Assembly: GCA_026954325.1 (NCBI GenBank)
Contig: JAIXKK010000076.1
Coordinates: 1-64,000, forward strand
Reading direction: 5' to 3'
Source: Bryobacterales bacterium
Lineage (GTDB): Bacteria; Acidobacteriota; Terriglobia; Bryobacterales; Bryobacteraceae
Length of the DNA: 64,000 bases
Shown here in pieces: positions 17,123 to 25,343 of the stretch (within the stretch, counting starts at the first letter, position 1; the number at the start of each line of letters is the position of its first letter). The notes under the pieces are model-generated. The model was not told the origin of the DNA, did not search any database, and saw only the letters and a program-made list of their open reading frames with translations. Both the position numbers and the translations under genes were made by a program.

Positions 17123-18750
17123 GAGTTCTGTTTCTTACGCCTCTCCTCATCGCCGCGCATTTGGCCGCGGCTACGCCGGCCGAACTGACGGATCACCTGT
17201 TTTCCCGCTTTCACAAACCCGACTCTCCCGGCTGTGCCGTGGGCGTTTCACGGGACGGAAAGGTAGTCCACCAAAAGGGCTATGGCATGGCCAACCTTGA
17301 ACTCTCCGTCCCCATCTCCCGCGACACGATGTTCTATTTGGGCTCCACCTCAAAGGAATACACGGCAATGGCGGTGTTGCTACTCGCCGGCCAGGGCGCA
17401 TGGAAACTCGAAGACCCCATCCGCAAGTGGCTGCCCCAACTTCCCTCCTACATGCAGCCCATCACGATACGGCGCCTGCTGGAACACACCAGCGGCGTCC
17501 GAGACTACATCGGGCTCTGGACATTAAGCGCTCCGGCCGAGGACGCCGCCCTCACGGACCAGCAGGTGTGGGATATCCTCCTCCGCCAGAAAGGCCTCAA
17601 TTTCCGGCCGGGAGATGAATTCCTCTACAGCAATTCGAACTACTTTCTGCTTGCGCACATCCTGCGCCCGGTAGCGTTTCGCATGCTCCCGGATTTCGCC
17701 AGGGAGCGGATCTTCGATCCTCTCGGCCTACGTCATACGCTCTACTACACGGACCGGTTTGCGTTGCTGCCGCACCGCGCCACGGGCTATTCCACCGATA
17801 AGACCGGCGCTTACCGCATCAACACTACGACGCTCGATGTGGCCGGCGACGGCGGGGTTTTCACGAACATCGAAGACGCGTTGAAATGGATCTCCGTGAT
17901 CGCACAACCTCCGCAACCCTACGCGGCGGCAGTCTCCCAAATGATGACGAGAGCCGTGCTGAACAGCGGCGATTATGCCGAGTATGGCCGTGGACTGATG
18001 CTGAAAAAGCATCGCGGCCTGGACATTGTGAGTCACGCCGGCGGTCTTCGCGGCTACCGCAGCGAACTGCTTTGGATCCCGTCGAAAAAGCTGGGCGTTG
18101 CCTGCTTGTGCAACACGAGTGATGCCGACGCCGGGCGGTTGGCCCGCGGTGTGGCGGATGCGTGGATGGGACCCGCCGCCGAACCCGCGCGTCCGAACCT
18201 GACCCCGGCCGAGTTTCGCCGCAAGACCGGCGTATTCCGCGACGGGAACTCCGGCGACTACCTGCAAGTCATCTACGGCGGCGGGCGCTTCGTAGCTCTG
18301 TTCCAGGGCTTTCAGATCGACCTGTGGCCCGAAACTCCGATGCGCTTCCGCGCCGAGTCTCCGCTTTCTTTCGAAATCGAATTTGAGAGAGCCGGAGAGC
18401 GTGATGAGCCCCGGTTCATTCGTGTCGAGTCGGAATCCCACCGCCGCGTCCATTTCGATCGTGTCACTCTCGACCGCAACAGGCCGGCGGATCTTCCTTC
18501 CTTTGAGGGCGACTACTATTGCGAGGAGGCCCAGTCGCGCATGACGGTGCGCATCGTGGACGGGATGTTGAACCTGGAACAGCGCGAACAGCAGATCGCG
18601 GCGCTCGAACCGATGCAGCATGATCGTTACCGGTCAGCCACTCTCAATGTCGAATTTGAACGCGATCCGGCGGGAAAAATCCGCGGATTCCGGCTCAACA
18701 CCGGACGAGTGCGCGGGCTTGCGTATGCTCGCGTAAAACCGGGAGCCTGA
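17119..18750 (+). CDS. Secreted serine hydrolase, beta-lactamase/D-Ala-D-Ala peptidase fold
   Basis: I start at the GTG at 17119 (VRVLFLTPLLIAAHLAAATP), giving 543 residues with a proper signal peptide; the frame is open up to 16990 but that part is not homologous. Residues about 20-350 form a class-C beta-lactamase-like domain: the nucleophile motif STSK (in LGSTSKEYTAMA), the YSN triad tyrosine (YSNSNYFLL) and SHAGGLRGY as the third motif. The remaining 190 residues are a beta-rich C-terminal domain. Such proteins hydrolyse peptides, esters or lactams in the periplasm; calling it an antibiotic resistance enzyme would be unjustified. Confidence 0.85.
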   Translation: MRVLFLTPLLIAAHLAAATPAELTDHLFSRFHKPDSPGCAVGVSRDGKVVHQKGYGMANLELSVPISRDTMFYLGSTSKEYTAMAVLLLAGQGAWKLEDPIRKWLPQLPSYMQPITIRRLLEHTSGVRDYIGLWTLSAPAEDAALTDQQVWDILLRQKGLNFRPGDEFLYSNSNYFLLAHILRPVAFRMLPDFARERIFDPLGLRHTLYYTDRFALLPHRATGYSTDKTGAYRINTTTLDVAGDGGVFTNIEDALKWISVIAQPPQPYAAAVSQMMTRAVLNSGDYAEYGRGLMLKKHRGLDIVSHAGGLRGYRSELLWIPSKKLGVACLCNTSDADAGRLARGVADAWMGPAAEPARPNLTPAEFRRKTGVFRDGNSGDYLQVIYGGGRFVALFQGFQIDLWPETPMRFRAESPLSFEIEFERAGERDEPRFIRVESESHRRVHFDRVTLDRNRPADLPSFEGDYYCEEAQSRMTVRIVDGMLNLEQREQQIAALEPMQHDRYRSATLNVEFERDPAGKIRGFRLNTGRVRGLAYARVKPGA

Positions 18751-18755
18751 CTGCC

Positions 18756-19886
18756 TTACGCGGCTCGCAGCAGCCGGATGGCATCCGCTCCCAACTTCCG
18801 GCAGAGCCCCCAGAAAGTAGCCAGCCACGCCGTCAGAGCGATGTAGAAAAAAATATGCGGCATTTCCAACAGAAAATCCAGATGCATCGCCTGGGCCATC
18901 TGGAATGTGCAGGCGGTATACATGCCGAGCGGAAAGACCGCTCCCCAATACAAAGGATCGTACTCCAGGGGAAAGCGCTTGTAGACATAGCGCCACGCCG
19001 CCAGAATCGCCAGCATGGGAATCCACCAGGTTCCCGTCGCCCAGTAGAACACCGTGAAACCCTTAAGGAAAGGAAGCAGCGAATTCAGAAACGGCGCGTC
19101 CGGCGTGTTCACGATTAATCTGGCGCCGGAAAGTGTCGAGATGGCCATCGCGCCCATGTTGATCCAGTAGGGTGGCGAGAGGTCGCCAGGGGAAAAACGA
19201 AAGAACGTGTAGCGGTAGAAAATCAGCGAGATCATCCAGATATACAGCATGCCGCCCCACAGCCACATGGAGAGCGCGAAATAGTTGATCATGAGCCGGT
19301 AGGGCTGGTGCCAGTGCAGAGCGACGAGGGCGCTCAGGCTCGCCACGGATTGCGTGGCCACCACGGCCAGCAGCCAGGCGCCGGAGATGCCGTCGGCTAG
19401 AGCCGGCTTGTCCTCTTTGATCGTAAGCGCGGTAAGAACCGTGTAGATCAAGGCTACCCACAAGACGACGGCTAGCGCCCAGAGCACGACAGCGACGTGA
19501 TAATTGCCTTCGATCAGCACGAATTGCGCGCCGAGGATGCCGGACGCCGCCACCGAGGTGAAAAAGCCGGGAGCGCGCTGATGATCCGTCAGGTCGCAGA
19601 GCACCATTGCCCCGAACCAGCGGATCCGCAGCAGGTACAGCACCCAGATGATCACGTAGGCCGCGATGTTGAGGAAGAACAGCGCCGACGCGATCCACGC
19701 CGGGCCCAGCATGTGGGCGGAAAGTGAAACGATGCCCGTGGCCATCACCATCGCGAAATAGCTGGGAGAGAGCCCGGCTGCCAGGGCAGCCGCGGCGCCG
19801 CGACGCGGATTGGCCTCGGAAACGATCACGGAATTACCGGGCCGGGATGGCCCGGCCTTCCTCTCCGGCGGGATGCGGATAGACAT
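18756..19886 (-). CDS. TehA/SLAC1-type C4-dicarboxylate/anion channel family protein
   Basis: From the ATG at 19886 (MSIRIPPERKAG) the protein has 376 residues and about ten transmembrane segments. The first, AGLSPSYFAMVMATGIVSLS, is typical of the TDT/SLAC1 (voltage-dependent anion channel) family, and FFLNIAAYVIIWVLYLLRI follows. Members pass small anions or dicarboxylates, or confer tellurite tolerance. The first 35 codons overlap the end of the upstream DUF7009-like gene in another frame; initiation at a later codon (for example the GTG encoding VIVSEANPRRG) would remove the overlap. The gene is last in a run with the DUF7009-like and amidohydrolase genes. Confidence 0.8.
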   Translation of the reverse strand: MSIRIPPERKAGPSRPGNSVIVSEANPRRGAAAALAAGLSPSYFAMVMATGIVSLSAHMLGPAWIASALFFLNIAAYVIIWVLYLLRIRWFGAMVLCDLTDHQRAPGFFTSVAASGILGAQFVLIEGNYHVAVVLWALAVVLWVALIYTVLTALTIKEDKPALADGISGAWLLAVVATQSVASLSALVALHWHQPYRLMINYFALSMWLWGGMLYIWMISLIFYRYTFFRFSPGDLSPPYWINMGAMAISTLSGARLIVNTPDAPFLNSLLPFLKGFTVFYWATGTWWIPMLAILAAWRYVYKRFPLEYDPLYWGAVFPLGMYTACTFQMAQAMHLDFLLEMPHIFFYIALTAWLATFWGLCRKLGADAIRLLRAA

Positions 19887-20214
19887 CAGGGTCAAGACGT
19901 TCTTCCGGACGGGTCAGACAGCGGAAATCCTTCTCAATCGCGATGTCGAGCGCGCCGGCCGAGGCGTAGATGCCGGTTTCATCGGAAGAGGCCCACTGGC
20001 GAACGCGGTCCACCCCAACCGTCACCGCCGCCACCCCGGCGCCGAACGAGGCGCGAATGTCATCCGCCCCTTCTCCCGGCTGGATTCTGTAACGCAGGAT
20101 CTGGTCCGGTGCAAACTCGGTGGACTCTTCCACCGGGCCGCCGGCTGAAAGGCGCGCGACTTCCGGCCTTGTCAACCGGAGCCGCAGCGAATTGCCTTTG
20201 ATGCGTAGTTTCAT
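19834..20214 (-). CDS. DUF7009-like small protein
   Basis: The start at 20214 (MKLRIKGNSLRLRLTRPEVA) gives 126 residues, with AGGAGTTGATA directly upstream as ribosome-binding site. The opening strand-turn pattern 'MKLRI.GNSLRLRLT..EV' is characteristic of the DUF7009 family of small bacterial proteins. No signal or membrane segment is present. It overlaps the following TehA-type gene by up to 53 bp, depending on where that gene starts. Its function is unknown. Confidence 0.7.
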   Translation of the reverse strand: MKLRIKGNSLRLRLTRPEVARLSAGGPVEESTEFAPDQILRYRIQPGEGADDIRASFGAGVAAVTVGVDRVRQWASSDETGIYASAGALDIAIEKDFRCLTRPEERLDPDVYPHPAGEEGRAIPAR

Positions 20215-20259
20215 TATCAACTCCTCAGTTGTGGCATCTTGATCGCAGATTCGGGCCGC

Positions 20260-21600
20260 TCATTGCTCCGCGCTCATCCGCGCTTCCTCAAGCATCCGGT
20301 CGAGAGTGACGCGCTCCAGCAGTTTGCCATGGAGCACCACCGCGCGGATCAGGCGCGTGTTGCCGATGCCGGCGAGCGGGTAGCGGTCGAGCAGCACCGA
20401 ATCCGCGATCTTGCCCGCTTCGATGGTTCCGCGGATCTCGCTTTGCCCGATGAATTCCGCGGCTTTGCGGGTTGCAGACTGCAATGCCTCTTGCGGCGGC
20501 AGCCCCGCCTGGACGAGCAACTCCAGTTCGTCGTGCAATGTAAACCCGGGGTAGACGTATGGGTTCGGCGTATCCGTGCCGGCAAGAATGGCGCCCCCCG
20601 CGCGGTGCATGCGGCCCACGAGATCCATCCCGCCACGAAAGTTCCGCCTTCCGCGTTCCCAATAAGCCGCATCCTCGTCCTTCCAGCGGAAATCGCCGCG
20701 CGGCGCCCATCGTTGCCGCCGGCCTTTGGGAATATACTTCCACCGGCAGTCCTTTCCCAACTCCGCCCGGTTGCCGAGCAGGGACACGGAACGCAGCACA
20801 CTGAGCGTGGGACATTGCCACATGCCGTTTCTTACGAACCGGGCAAACAAGGCCTTGGCTTTCGATTCATCGAAGGATCCGTAGGCTTGCGCCTCGGCGG
20901 CGTTTTGGCCGGAACCGCCCTGTAACTTTTCAAACAGATCGTCCTCACGGCTGGAGCAACTCAACGCAACCATGGTGAGATGCTCGATGGATCTGATTCC
21001 GGCATCAGAGGCTTCCGAAGCCCGTACCGAGCCGGGGACGTGTCCGGCGAAGGGGATATGGCGCTTCGAGGCTTCGTCCGCGATCGCCGGGAATGCATCG
21101 CGCGGTAGAAGAGAAGGGACTTTGATGAAGTCCGCGCCGCGGCCCTTCTGCCGGGCGACAAATGCCCGGCCTTGCTCCGCGTTGGCTACGGCGATTGAGG
21201 TTGGAAACACCGGCTTCGGCCCGTCGACGATGGGACTGGCCAGAAAAACGGCGGGGCTCAACTGCCCCGGCGCCGCATGCTCCGCGCGCCACGCGTTGGC
21301 GTCGGGCGGTCCCCACATATCATCAGGGCGCGCGGCGCCGTGAACGTGCATGTCCCACAAGCCGGGAACCAGGAACTTGCGCGCGCCATCCACGGTGCGC
21401 GTGCCCTCGGGAAGTCTTGCCTGCCGCGTGGGAGAGATGGCGGTGATGTGATCGCCTGTCACGACAACGGTCATGCCTTGCCGCGCCGGCTTACCCGTTC
21501 CATCGATTACGGTCACGTTGGCGATGGCCAGCCGCTCAGCCGCCGTGACGGTTCCCATGAGAAGAACCCCGAAAAGCGCGGCCATCGGTAACAGACGCAT
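20260..21600 (-). CDS. Secreted amidohydrolase, imidazolonepropionase-like
   Basis: The start at 21600 (MRLLPMAALFGVLLMGTVTA) gives 446 residues with a signal peptide and GGAGAGACCCA in front. Metal-site residues are seen in order: HVH in GLWDMHVHGAARP, lysine in GADFIKVPS, histidines in IPFAGHVPGS and IRSIEHLTMV, aspartate in ILAGTDTPNP. This is the binuclear amidohydrolase pattern of imidazolonepropionase-like and Xaa-Pro/Lys dipeptidase-like secreted enzymes. It probably cleaves an amide or peptide bond in the periplasm. The gene follows the end of actF by 95 bp on the same strand and is separated from it by a hairpin, so it is probably a separate unit. Confidence 0.82.
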   Translation of the reverse strand: MRLLPMAALFGVLLMGTVTAAERLAIANVTVIDGTGKPARQGMTVVVTGDHITAISPTRQARLPEGTRTVDGARKFLVPGLWDMHVHGAARPDDMWGPPDANAWRAEHAAPGQLSPAVFLASPIVDGPKPVFPTSIAVANAEQGRAFVARQKGRGADFIKVPSLLPRDAFPAIADEASKRHIPFAGHVPGSVRASEASDAGIRSIEHLTMVALSCSSREDDLFEKLQGGSGQNAAEAQAYGSFDESKAKALFARFVRNGMWQCPTLSVLRSVSLLGNRAELGKDCRWKYIPKGRRQRWAPRGDFRWKDEDAAYWERGRRNFRGGMDLVGRMHRAGGAILAGTDTPNPYVYPGFTLHDELELLVQAGLPPQEALQSATRKAAEFIGQSEIRGTIEAGKIADSVLLDRYPLAGIGNTRLIRAVVLHGKLLERVTLDRMLEEARMSAEQ

Positions 21601-21670
21601 TGGGTCTCTCCAATCTCCGCCGTACGAGGGCGCGATGCGCGCCAGGGCATCCTCACGCATCATCGGGCAC

Positions 21671-21697
21671 GAGAGCCGCGATACAGTGAAGGCTCTC
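21671..21697 (-). terminator. Hairpin at the end of the nar-act operon
   Basis: GAGAGCC (21671-21677) and GGCTCTC (21691-21697) are perfect 7-bp inverted arms with a 13-nt loop, overlapping the actF stop codon. There is no following T tract on the minus strand, so it could slow or stabilise the 3' end rather than act as an intrinsic terminator. Confidence 0.35.
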
Positions 21698-22859
21698 AGC
21701 TATGGTAGCTAAGGCTTTGAGCGAGCAGCGGATCGCGCACCGGCGTCTGCGGCGCGCGGACAAACCACCGCAGAAACGCAAGCACGAACAGCGCCATCGT
21801 TCCTATCATCATGCACAACTCGATCCAAGGCAGCGCCATTTTACCATGCGTAACCGGCGGCAAAATCATTATATAGAGATCCAGCCACCGGCCGGCCAGA
21901 ACCACCACGGCCATGGCCCCCAAAACCGCGGGCGTCCGTTTCGCCCCAATCGGCAACAGAACAAGGAAAGGGATTCCCCAATTCAACACAATGTTAATAA
22001 TAAACAAGACACCCAGAGCACCGCTTTGCCGCAAGATGTAATAGACGCTCTCCTCGGTCATGTTGGCGTACCAGATCAGCATGTACTGGCTGAAAAAGAT
22101 GTACATCCAGAAAGTGCTGAAGGCGAAAAGCAGTTTTCCAAGATCATGCAGATGCTCTTCATTCACGAAATCGCGCAATGGCGCGGAACGCTTCAGCCAG
22201 ATCAGAAGCAGAATCGTGACCGCCACTCCGCTCACGAACATGCCCGAGAAGTGATACATTCCAAAGATGGTGCTGGTCCATTCCGGCTCGATCGACATGA
22301 TCCAATCGACGCTGGCCAGCCAATAGGTGAGCCCGAAGACGAACATGTATACGGCCGAGATCCGGATGTTGCGCCGGGTGTGCGCCATGTCGCCGTCCTC
22401 ATCCTGACGGCGCGAGTTACGGATCAGCATTCCGGAGAACGCAAGCCAGATTACAAAGTAGAGGATAGCGCGGGCCAGGAAAAAAGGCCGGTTAAGCCAG
22501 AAGGCGTGAAACCCCGACGATTCGCCATGTCCGGCCATCCAAGGGTACAACTCCGGATGGAAGAGGAACACGATCAACAGTCCCACCGCGCCGGCCGGAA
22601 CAGCCGCAACCATGGCTTCCGGAACCCGGCGGAAGGCCGCCGCCCATCCCGCGCCGCACGCATACAGCACGGCAACGAAGAAGCCGCCCGCGAGACCCAT
22701 GGAAAGCAGCCAGAACGATACCATCAGCAGGCTTGCCCAGGCCCGGTCCGGCGCGGCCACCAACCCGGCGATCCAGGCCAGGGCGCCAATGCCGGAGAGC
22801 GCCCATAAGCGCCGAATGAGCGATTGCGAAGGTCGAAACTTGAACTCGAAATGGTTCAC
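21696..22859 (-). CDS. actF: Alternative complex III membrane subunit ActF (NrfD-like)
   Basis: This 387-residue protein has about ten transmembrane helices (WALSGIGALAWIAGLVAA, ILYFVIWLAFSGMLIRNS, YMFVFGLTYWLASVDWIMSI). Content and order identify ActF, the second quinone-pocket-type membrane subunit of quinol:cytochrome c oxidoreductase (ACIII). ATGA overlap with actE couples the two. It is the last gene of the nar-act block; no cytochrome oxidase gene follows it in this window, contrary to many act operons. Confidence 0.9.
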   Translation of the reverse strand: MNHFEFKFRPSQSLIRRLWALSGIGALAWIAGLVAAPDRAWASLLMVSFWLLSMGLAGGFFVAVLYACGAGWAAAFRRVPEAMVAAVPAGAVGLLIVFLFHPELYPWMAGHGESSGFHAFWLNRPFFLARAILYFVIWLAFSGMLIRNSRRQDEDGDMAHTRRNIRISAVYMFVFGLTYWLASVDWIMSIEPEWTSTIFGMYHFSGMFVSGVAVTILLLIWLKRSAPLRDFVNEEHLHDLGKLLFAFSTFWMYIFFSQYMLIWYANMTEESVYYILRQSGALGVLFIINIVLNWGIPFLVLLPIGAKRTPAVLGAMAVVVLAGRWLDLYIMILPPVTHGKMALPWIELCMMIGTMALFVLAFLRWFVRAPQTPVRDPLLAQSLSYHS

Positions 22860-23449
22860 TTCTTAGCCTCCTGGACGGGCGCAGGCTCCGCCGCCTCATT
22901 TTGCAACGATTTCACATAAGCGATGACGCTCCACCGGTCGTTCGCGGTCAATTGCGAGGCATAAGAGGGCATCTTCTTCTGACCGAAGGTAAGGATATGG
23001 AACATCTGCCCCTCGGACAATTTCATACTCTTCTCGCCTCTCAAATTCGGCGGCGCCGGGAAACCATGCATCGCCACCGCACCGTCGCCGCGCATCGACC
23101 CGCCATGACAGGGCGTGCAAAAATTCTGATAGACGACCGTGCCGCGGTCCTTGGCCTTTTGCGGATCGAGCGGATTCTTCAATTCCACGGCGGCGCGCCG
23201 CACATCCGCTTCCGTATCCTGGTAGTGAAGCGGTTCAAAGCCACGCGGCAGCGTCCCGGGCACCGGCAGTTGCATCGTCTTGCCTCCGGGCAGAATCGGA
23301 TTTGGAGAAAAAGACGCATAAGCCGGGGAATGCGCCATGTCCGGCAGGTAGTCGATATTCGGCTTCGCCGGATCGGGCTGGATCGCAACACCGGCCGCCA
23401 ACGACACCACCAGCAGCACGAGCAGCGCCCAATTCACTTTCGATCTCAT
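22856..23449 (-). CDS. actE: Alternative complex III monoheme cytochrome c, ActE
   Basis: The 197-residue protein has one N-terminal membrane/signal segment (VNWALLVLLVVSLAAGVAI), the motif NIDYLPDMAHSPAYASFSPN typical of ActE, and one heme motif CTPCH followed by GGSMRGDGAVA. The distal ligand is probably the methionine in FGQKKMPSY. It is a membrane-anchored periplasmic cytochrome that takes electrons from the multiheme ActA. It overlaps actD and actF by ATGA at both ends, which ensures stoichiometric synthesis. Confidence 0.92.
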   Translation of the reverse strand: MRSKVNWALLVLLVVSLAAGVAIQPDPAKPNIDYLPDMAHSPAYASFSPNPILPGGKTMQLPVPGTLPRGFEPLHYQDTEADVRRAAVELKNPLDPQKAKDRGTVVYQNFCTPCHGGSMRGDGAVAMHGFPAPPNLRGEKSMKLSEGQMFHILTFGQKKMPSYASQLTANDRWSVIAYVKSLQNEAAEPAPVQEAKK

Positions 23450-23985
23450 GCGGGCACCTCCTCGCCGGTAAGCCGTTCGGTCACTTCCACGGCTCCGTGG
23501 TCTTCGAGCAGGCGCCGCACCCGCCCAACGTCAAACGCGGCATCGTTCTCCTCGAGGAGTAATGCGAGCCGGTCGTTGGTAACTCGAGGATGAATCAGTT
23601 TCGGCTGCTTACCCGGCCAAAGCCCGGCGACAATCAGCAACGCAGCCACCGACGACAATCCGGCAAAGAGCACCATGACCTCGAAGGTGACCGGCACGAA
23701 CGCCGGCAGAGAGTTCCAGGGCTTGCCGCCCACATTGACAGGCCAGTCGATAGCCATGGTCCAGAACTCGAACCACAGCTTCACGATGGCTCCGGTGGCT
23801 CCCGCGATCAGGCAGACCAGGGAAAGCCGGGAGCGTCTCAATCCAAGCACCCGCTCCAGTCCGTGGACCGCATAGGGCGTATAGACCTCTACAATCCGCA
23901 GGCGCTGTTGACGCGCCGCCTTCACCGCGCTTATGAGGGCGCTTTCGTCCTCGAAGACGCCTAATAGTTGGAACTGACTCATCAA
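23446..23985 (-). CDS. actD: Alternative complex III membrane subunit ActD (DUF3341)
   Basis: This 179-residue protein is a DUF3341/ActD family member: a soluble N-terminal domain (LLGVFEDESALISAVKAARQ) followed by two transmembrane helices (LVCLIAGATGAIVKLWFEFW; FVPVTFEVMVLFAGLSSVAA) and a short C-terminal domain. In known ACIII structures ActD contacts ActC and ActF in the membrane. ATGA overlaps on both sides place it within the contiguous act operon. Confidence 0.9.
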   Translation of the reverse strand: MMSQFQLLGVFEDESALISAVKAARQQRLRIVEVYTPYAVHGLERVLGLRRSRLSLVCLIAGATGAIVKLWFEFWTMAIDWPVNVGGKPWNSLPAFVPVTFEVMVLFAGLSSVAALLIVAGLWPGKQPKLIHPRVTNDRLALLLEENDAAFDVGRVRRLLEDHGAVEVTERLTGEEVPA

Positions 23986-25343
23986 TGCGCCTCCCCTTGC
24001 ACACCGTGCTTCAACACACCTTTGATTTCAGCTATTGCAATCACCGGCAGCACCCTGCAGAACAAAAGAAACAACGTGAAGAACAGACCGAAGCTCCCGA
24101 TCAGCGTGGCGATTTCGACGGATGTGGGGCGATAGTCGGCCCAACTGGCGGGCAGATAGTCGCGGTGCAGCGAGGTGACAATAATGACGAACCGCTCGAA
24201 CCACATGCCGATGTTGACGAAGATCGTGATGATGAAAACAAGCGTCCAGCTATTGCGGATCTTGCGGATCCACAGGATCTGCGGCGTCAGCACGTTGCAG
24301 CTCACCATTGTCCAGTAGGCCCAGGCGAATGGGCCACGGGCGCGGTTGAGAAAGACGAACTGCTCATACCGGTTGCTGCCGTACTGCGCGGTGAAAAACT
24401 CGGTGAGGTAGGCAAGTCCGACGATGCTGCCCGTGGTGATGATGAGCTTCGACATCACATCGAGGTGGCGTTTGTTGATATACGCCTCGAGGCCCATTAC
24501 CTTGCGCGCGATAATCATCAGCGTCAGCACCATTGCCATGCCGGAAAAGATTGCTCCAGCGACGAAGTACGGCGGGAAGATGGTCGCATGCCAACCGGGG
24601 ATCACGGCGGTGGCGAAGTCCCAACTGACGATGGTGTGCACCGATACCACCAGCGGCGTGCAAAGGCCAGCCAGCAGCAGATACACCATCTCGTAGCGGT
24701 TCCAGGTCTTGTAGCCGCCGTCCCAGCCGAAACTCAAAATGGTGAAGATCTTTTTGCGCAAGCCCGGATTGGCCCGGTCGCGCACCGTGGCCAGATCCGG
24801 AATCAGGCCGACATACCAGAACGTCGCCGAGATGATGAAGTAGGTGGAAATCGCGAACGCATCCCAGGCGAGCGGTGACCGGTAGTTCATCCACAAAGAT
24901 CCTCGGAAATTCGGATATGGGAAGATCCAGTAGGCAAACCACGGCCGCCCAAGGTGAATCACCGGAAAAATGCCCGCGCACATGACGGCGAACAGCGTCA
25001 TGGCTTCGGCCGCCCGGTTGACTCCCGTGCGCCACCGCTGCCGGAAGAGAAATAAAATCGCCGAAATCAGCGTCCCCGCGTGGCCGATACCGATCCAAAA
25101 AACGAAGTTCGTGATGCCGAATGCCCAGCCGACAGTGGTGTTGAGCCCCCATGTGCCGATGCCGGTGGCGATTTCGTAGGTGACGGCGGTGACGCCGAGC
25201 ATCAGCATGGAAAAGGCCACCACGAACGCGGCCCACCAGGCTAACCCCGGCCATCTCTCCATTGGGCGGCAGATGTCTTCGGTCACCTCCGCCAGGCGTT
25301 TGTGCCCCGCCACAAGGGGTGGTCTCAGCGCAACGTCAGCCAT
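23982..25343 (-). CDS. actC: Alternative complex III membrane subunit ActC (NrfD-like)
   Basis: The start at 25343 (MADVALRPPLVAGHKRLAEV) gives 453 residues and about ten transmembrane helices; codons upstream of it belong to actB in another frame. It is an NrfD/PsrC-like quinol-oxidising subunit (WAFGITNFVFWIGIGHAGTL, GLIPDLATVRDRANPGLRKK). The quinol site lies between ActC and the iron-sulfur subunit ActB. The start lies inside the last codons of actB (8-nt overlap) and the stop overlaps actD by ATGA. Confidence 0.93.
   Translation of the reverse strand: MADVALRPPLVAGHKRLAEVTEDICRPMERWPGLAWWAAFVVAFSMLMLGVTAVTYEIATGIGTWGLNTTVGWAFGITNFVFWIGIGHAGTLISAILFLFRQRWRTGVNRAAEAMTLFAVMCAGIFPVIHLGRPWFAYWIFPYPNFRGSLWMNYRSPLAWDAFAISTYFIISATFWYVGLIPDLATVRDRANPGLRKKIFTILSFGWDGGYKTWNRYEMVYLLLAGLCTPLVVSVHTIVSWDFATAVIPGWHATIFPPYFVAGAIFSGMAMVLTLMIIARKVMGLEAYINKRHLDVMSKLIITTGSIVGLAYLTEFFTAQYGSNRYEQFVFLNRARGPFAWAYWTMVSCNVLTPQILWIRKIRNSWTLVFIITIFVNIGMWFERFVIIVTSLHRDYLPASWADYRPTSVEIATLIGSFGLFFTLFLLFCRVLPVIAIAEIKGVLKHGVQGEAH

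Noticed and set aside
17119..18750. Serine hydrolase as a beta-lactamase resistance gene
   Set aside because: The SxxK and YxN motifs are shared with many peptidases and esterases; the long C-terminal domain and lack of context give no support for antibiotic resistance.
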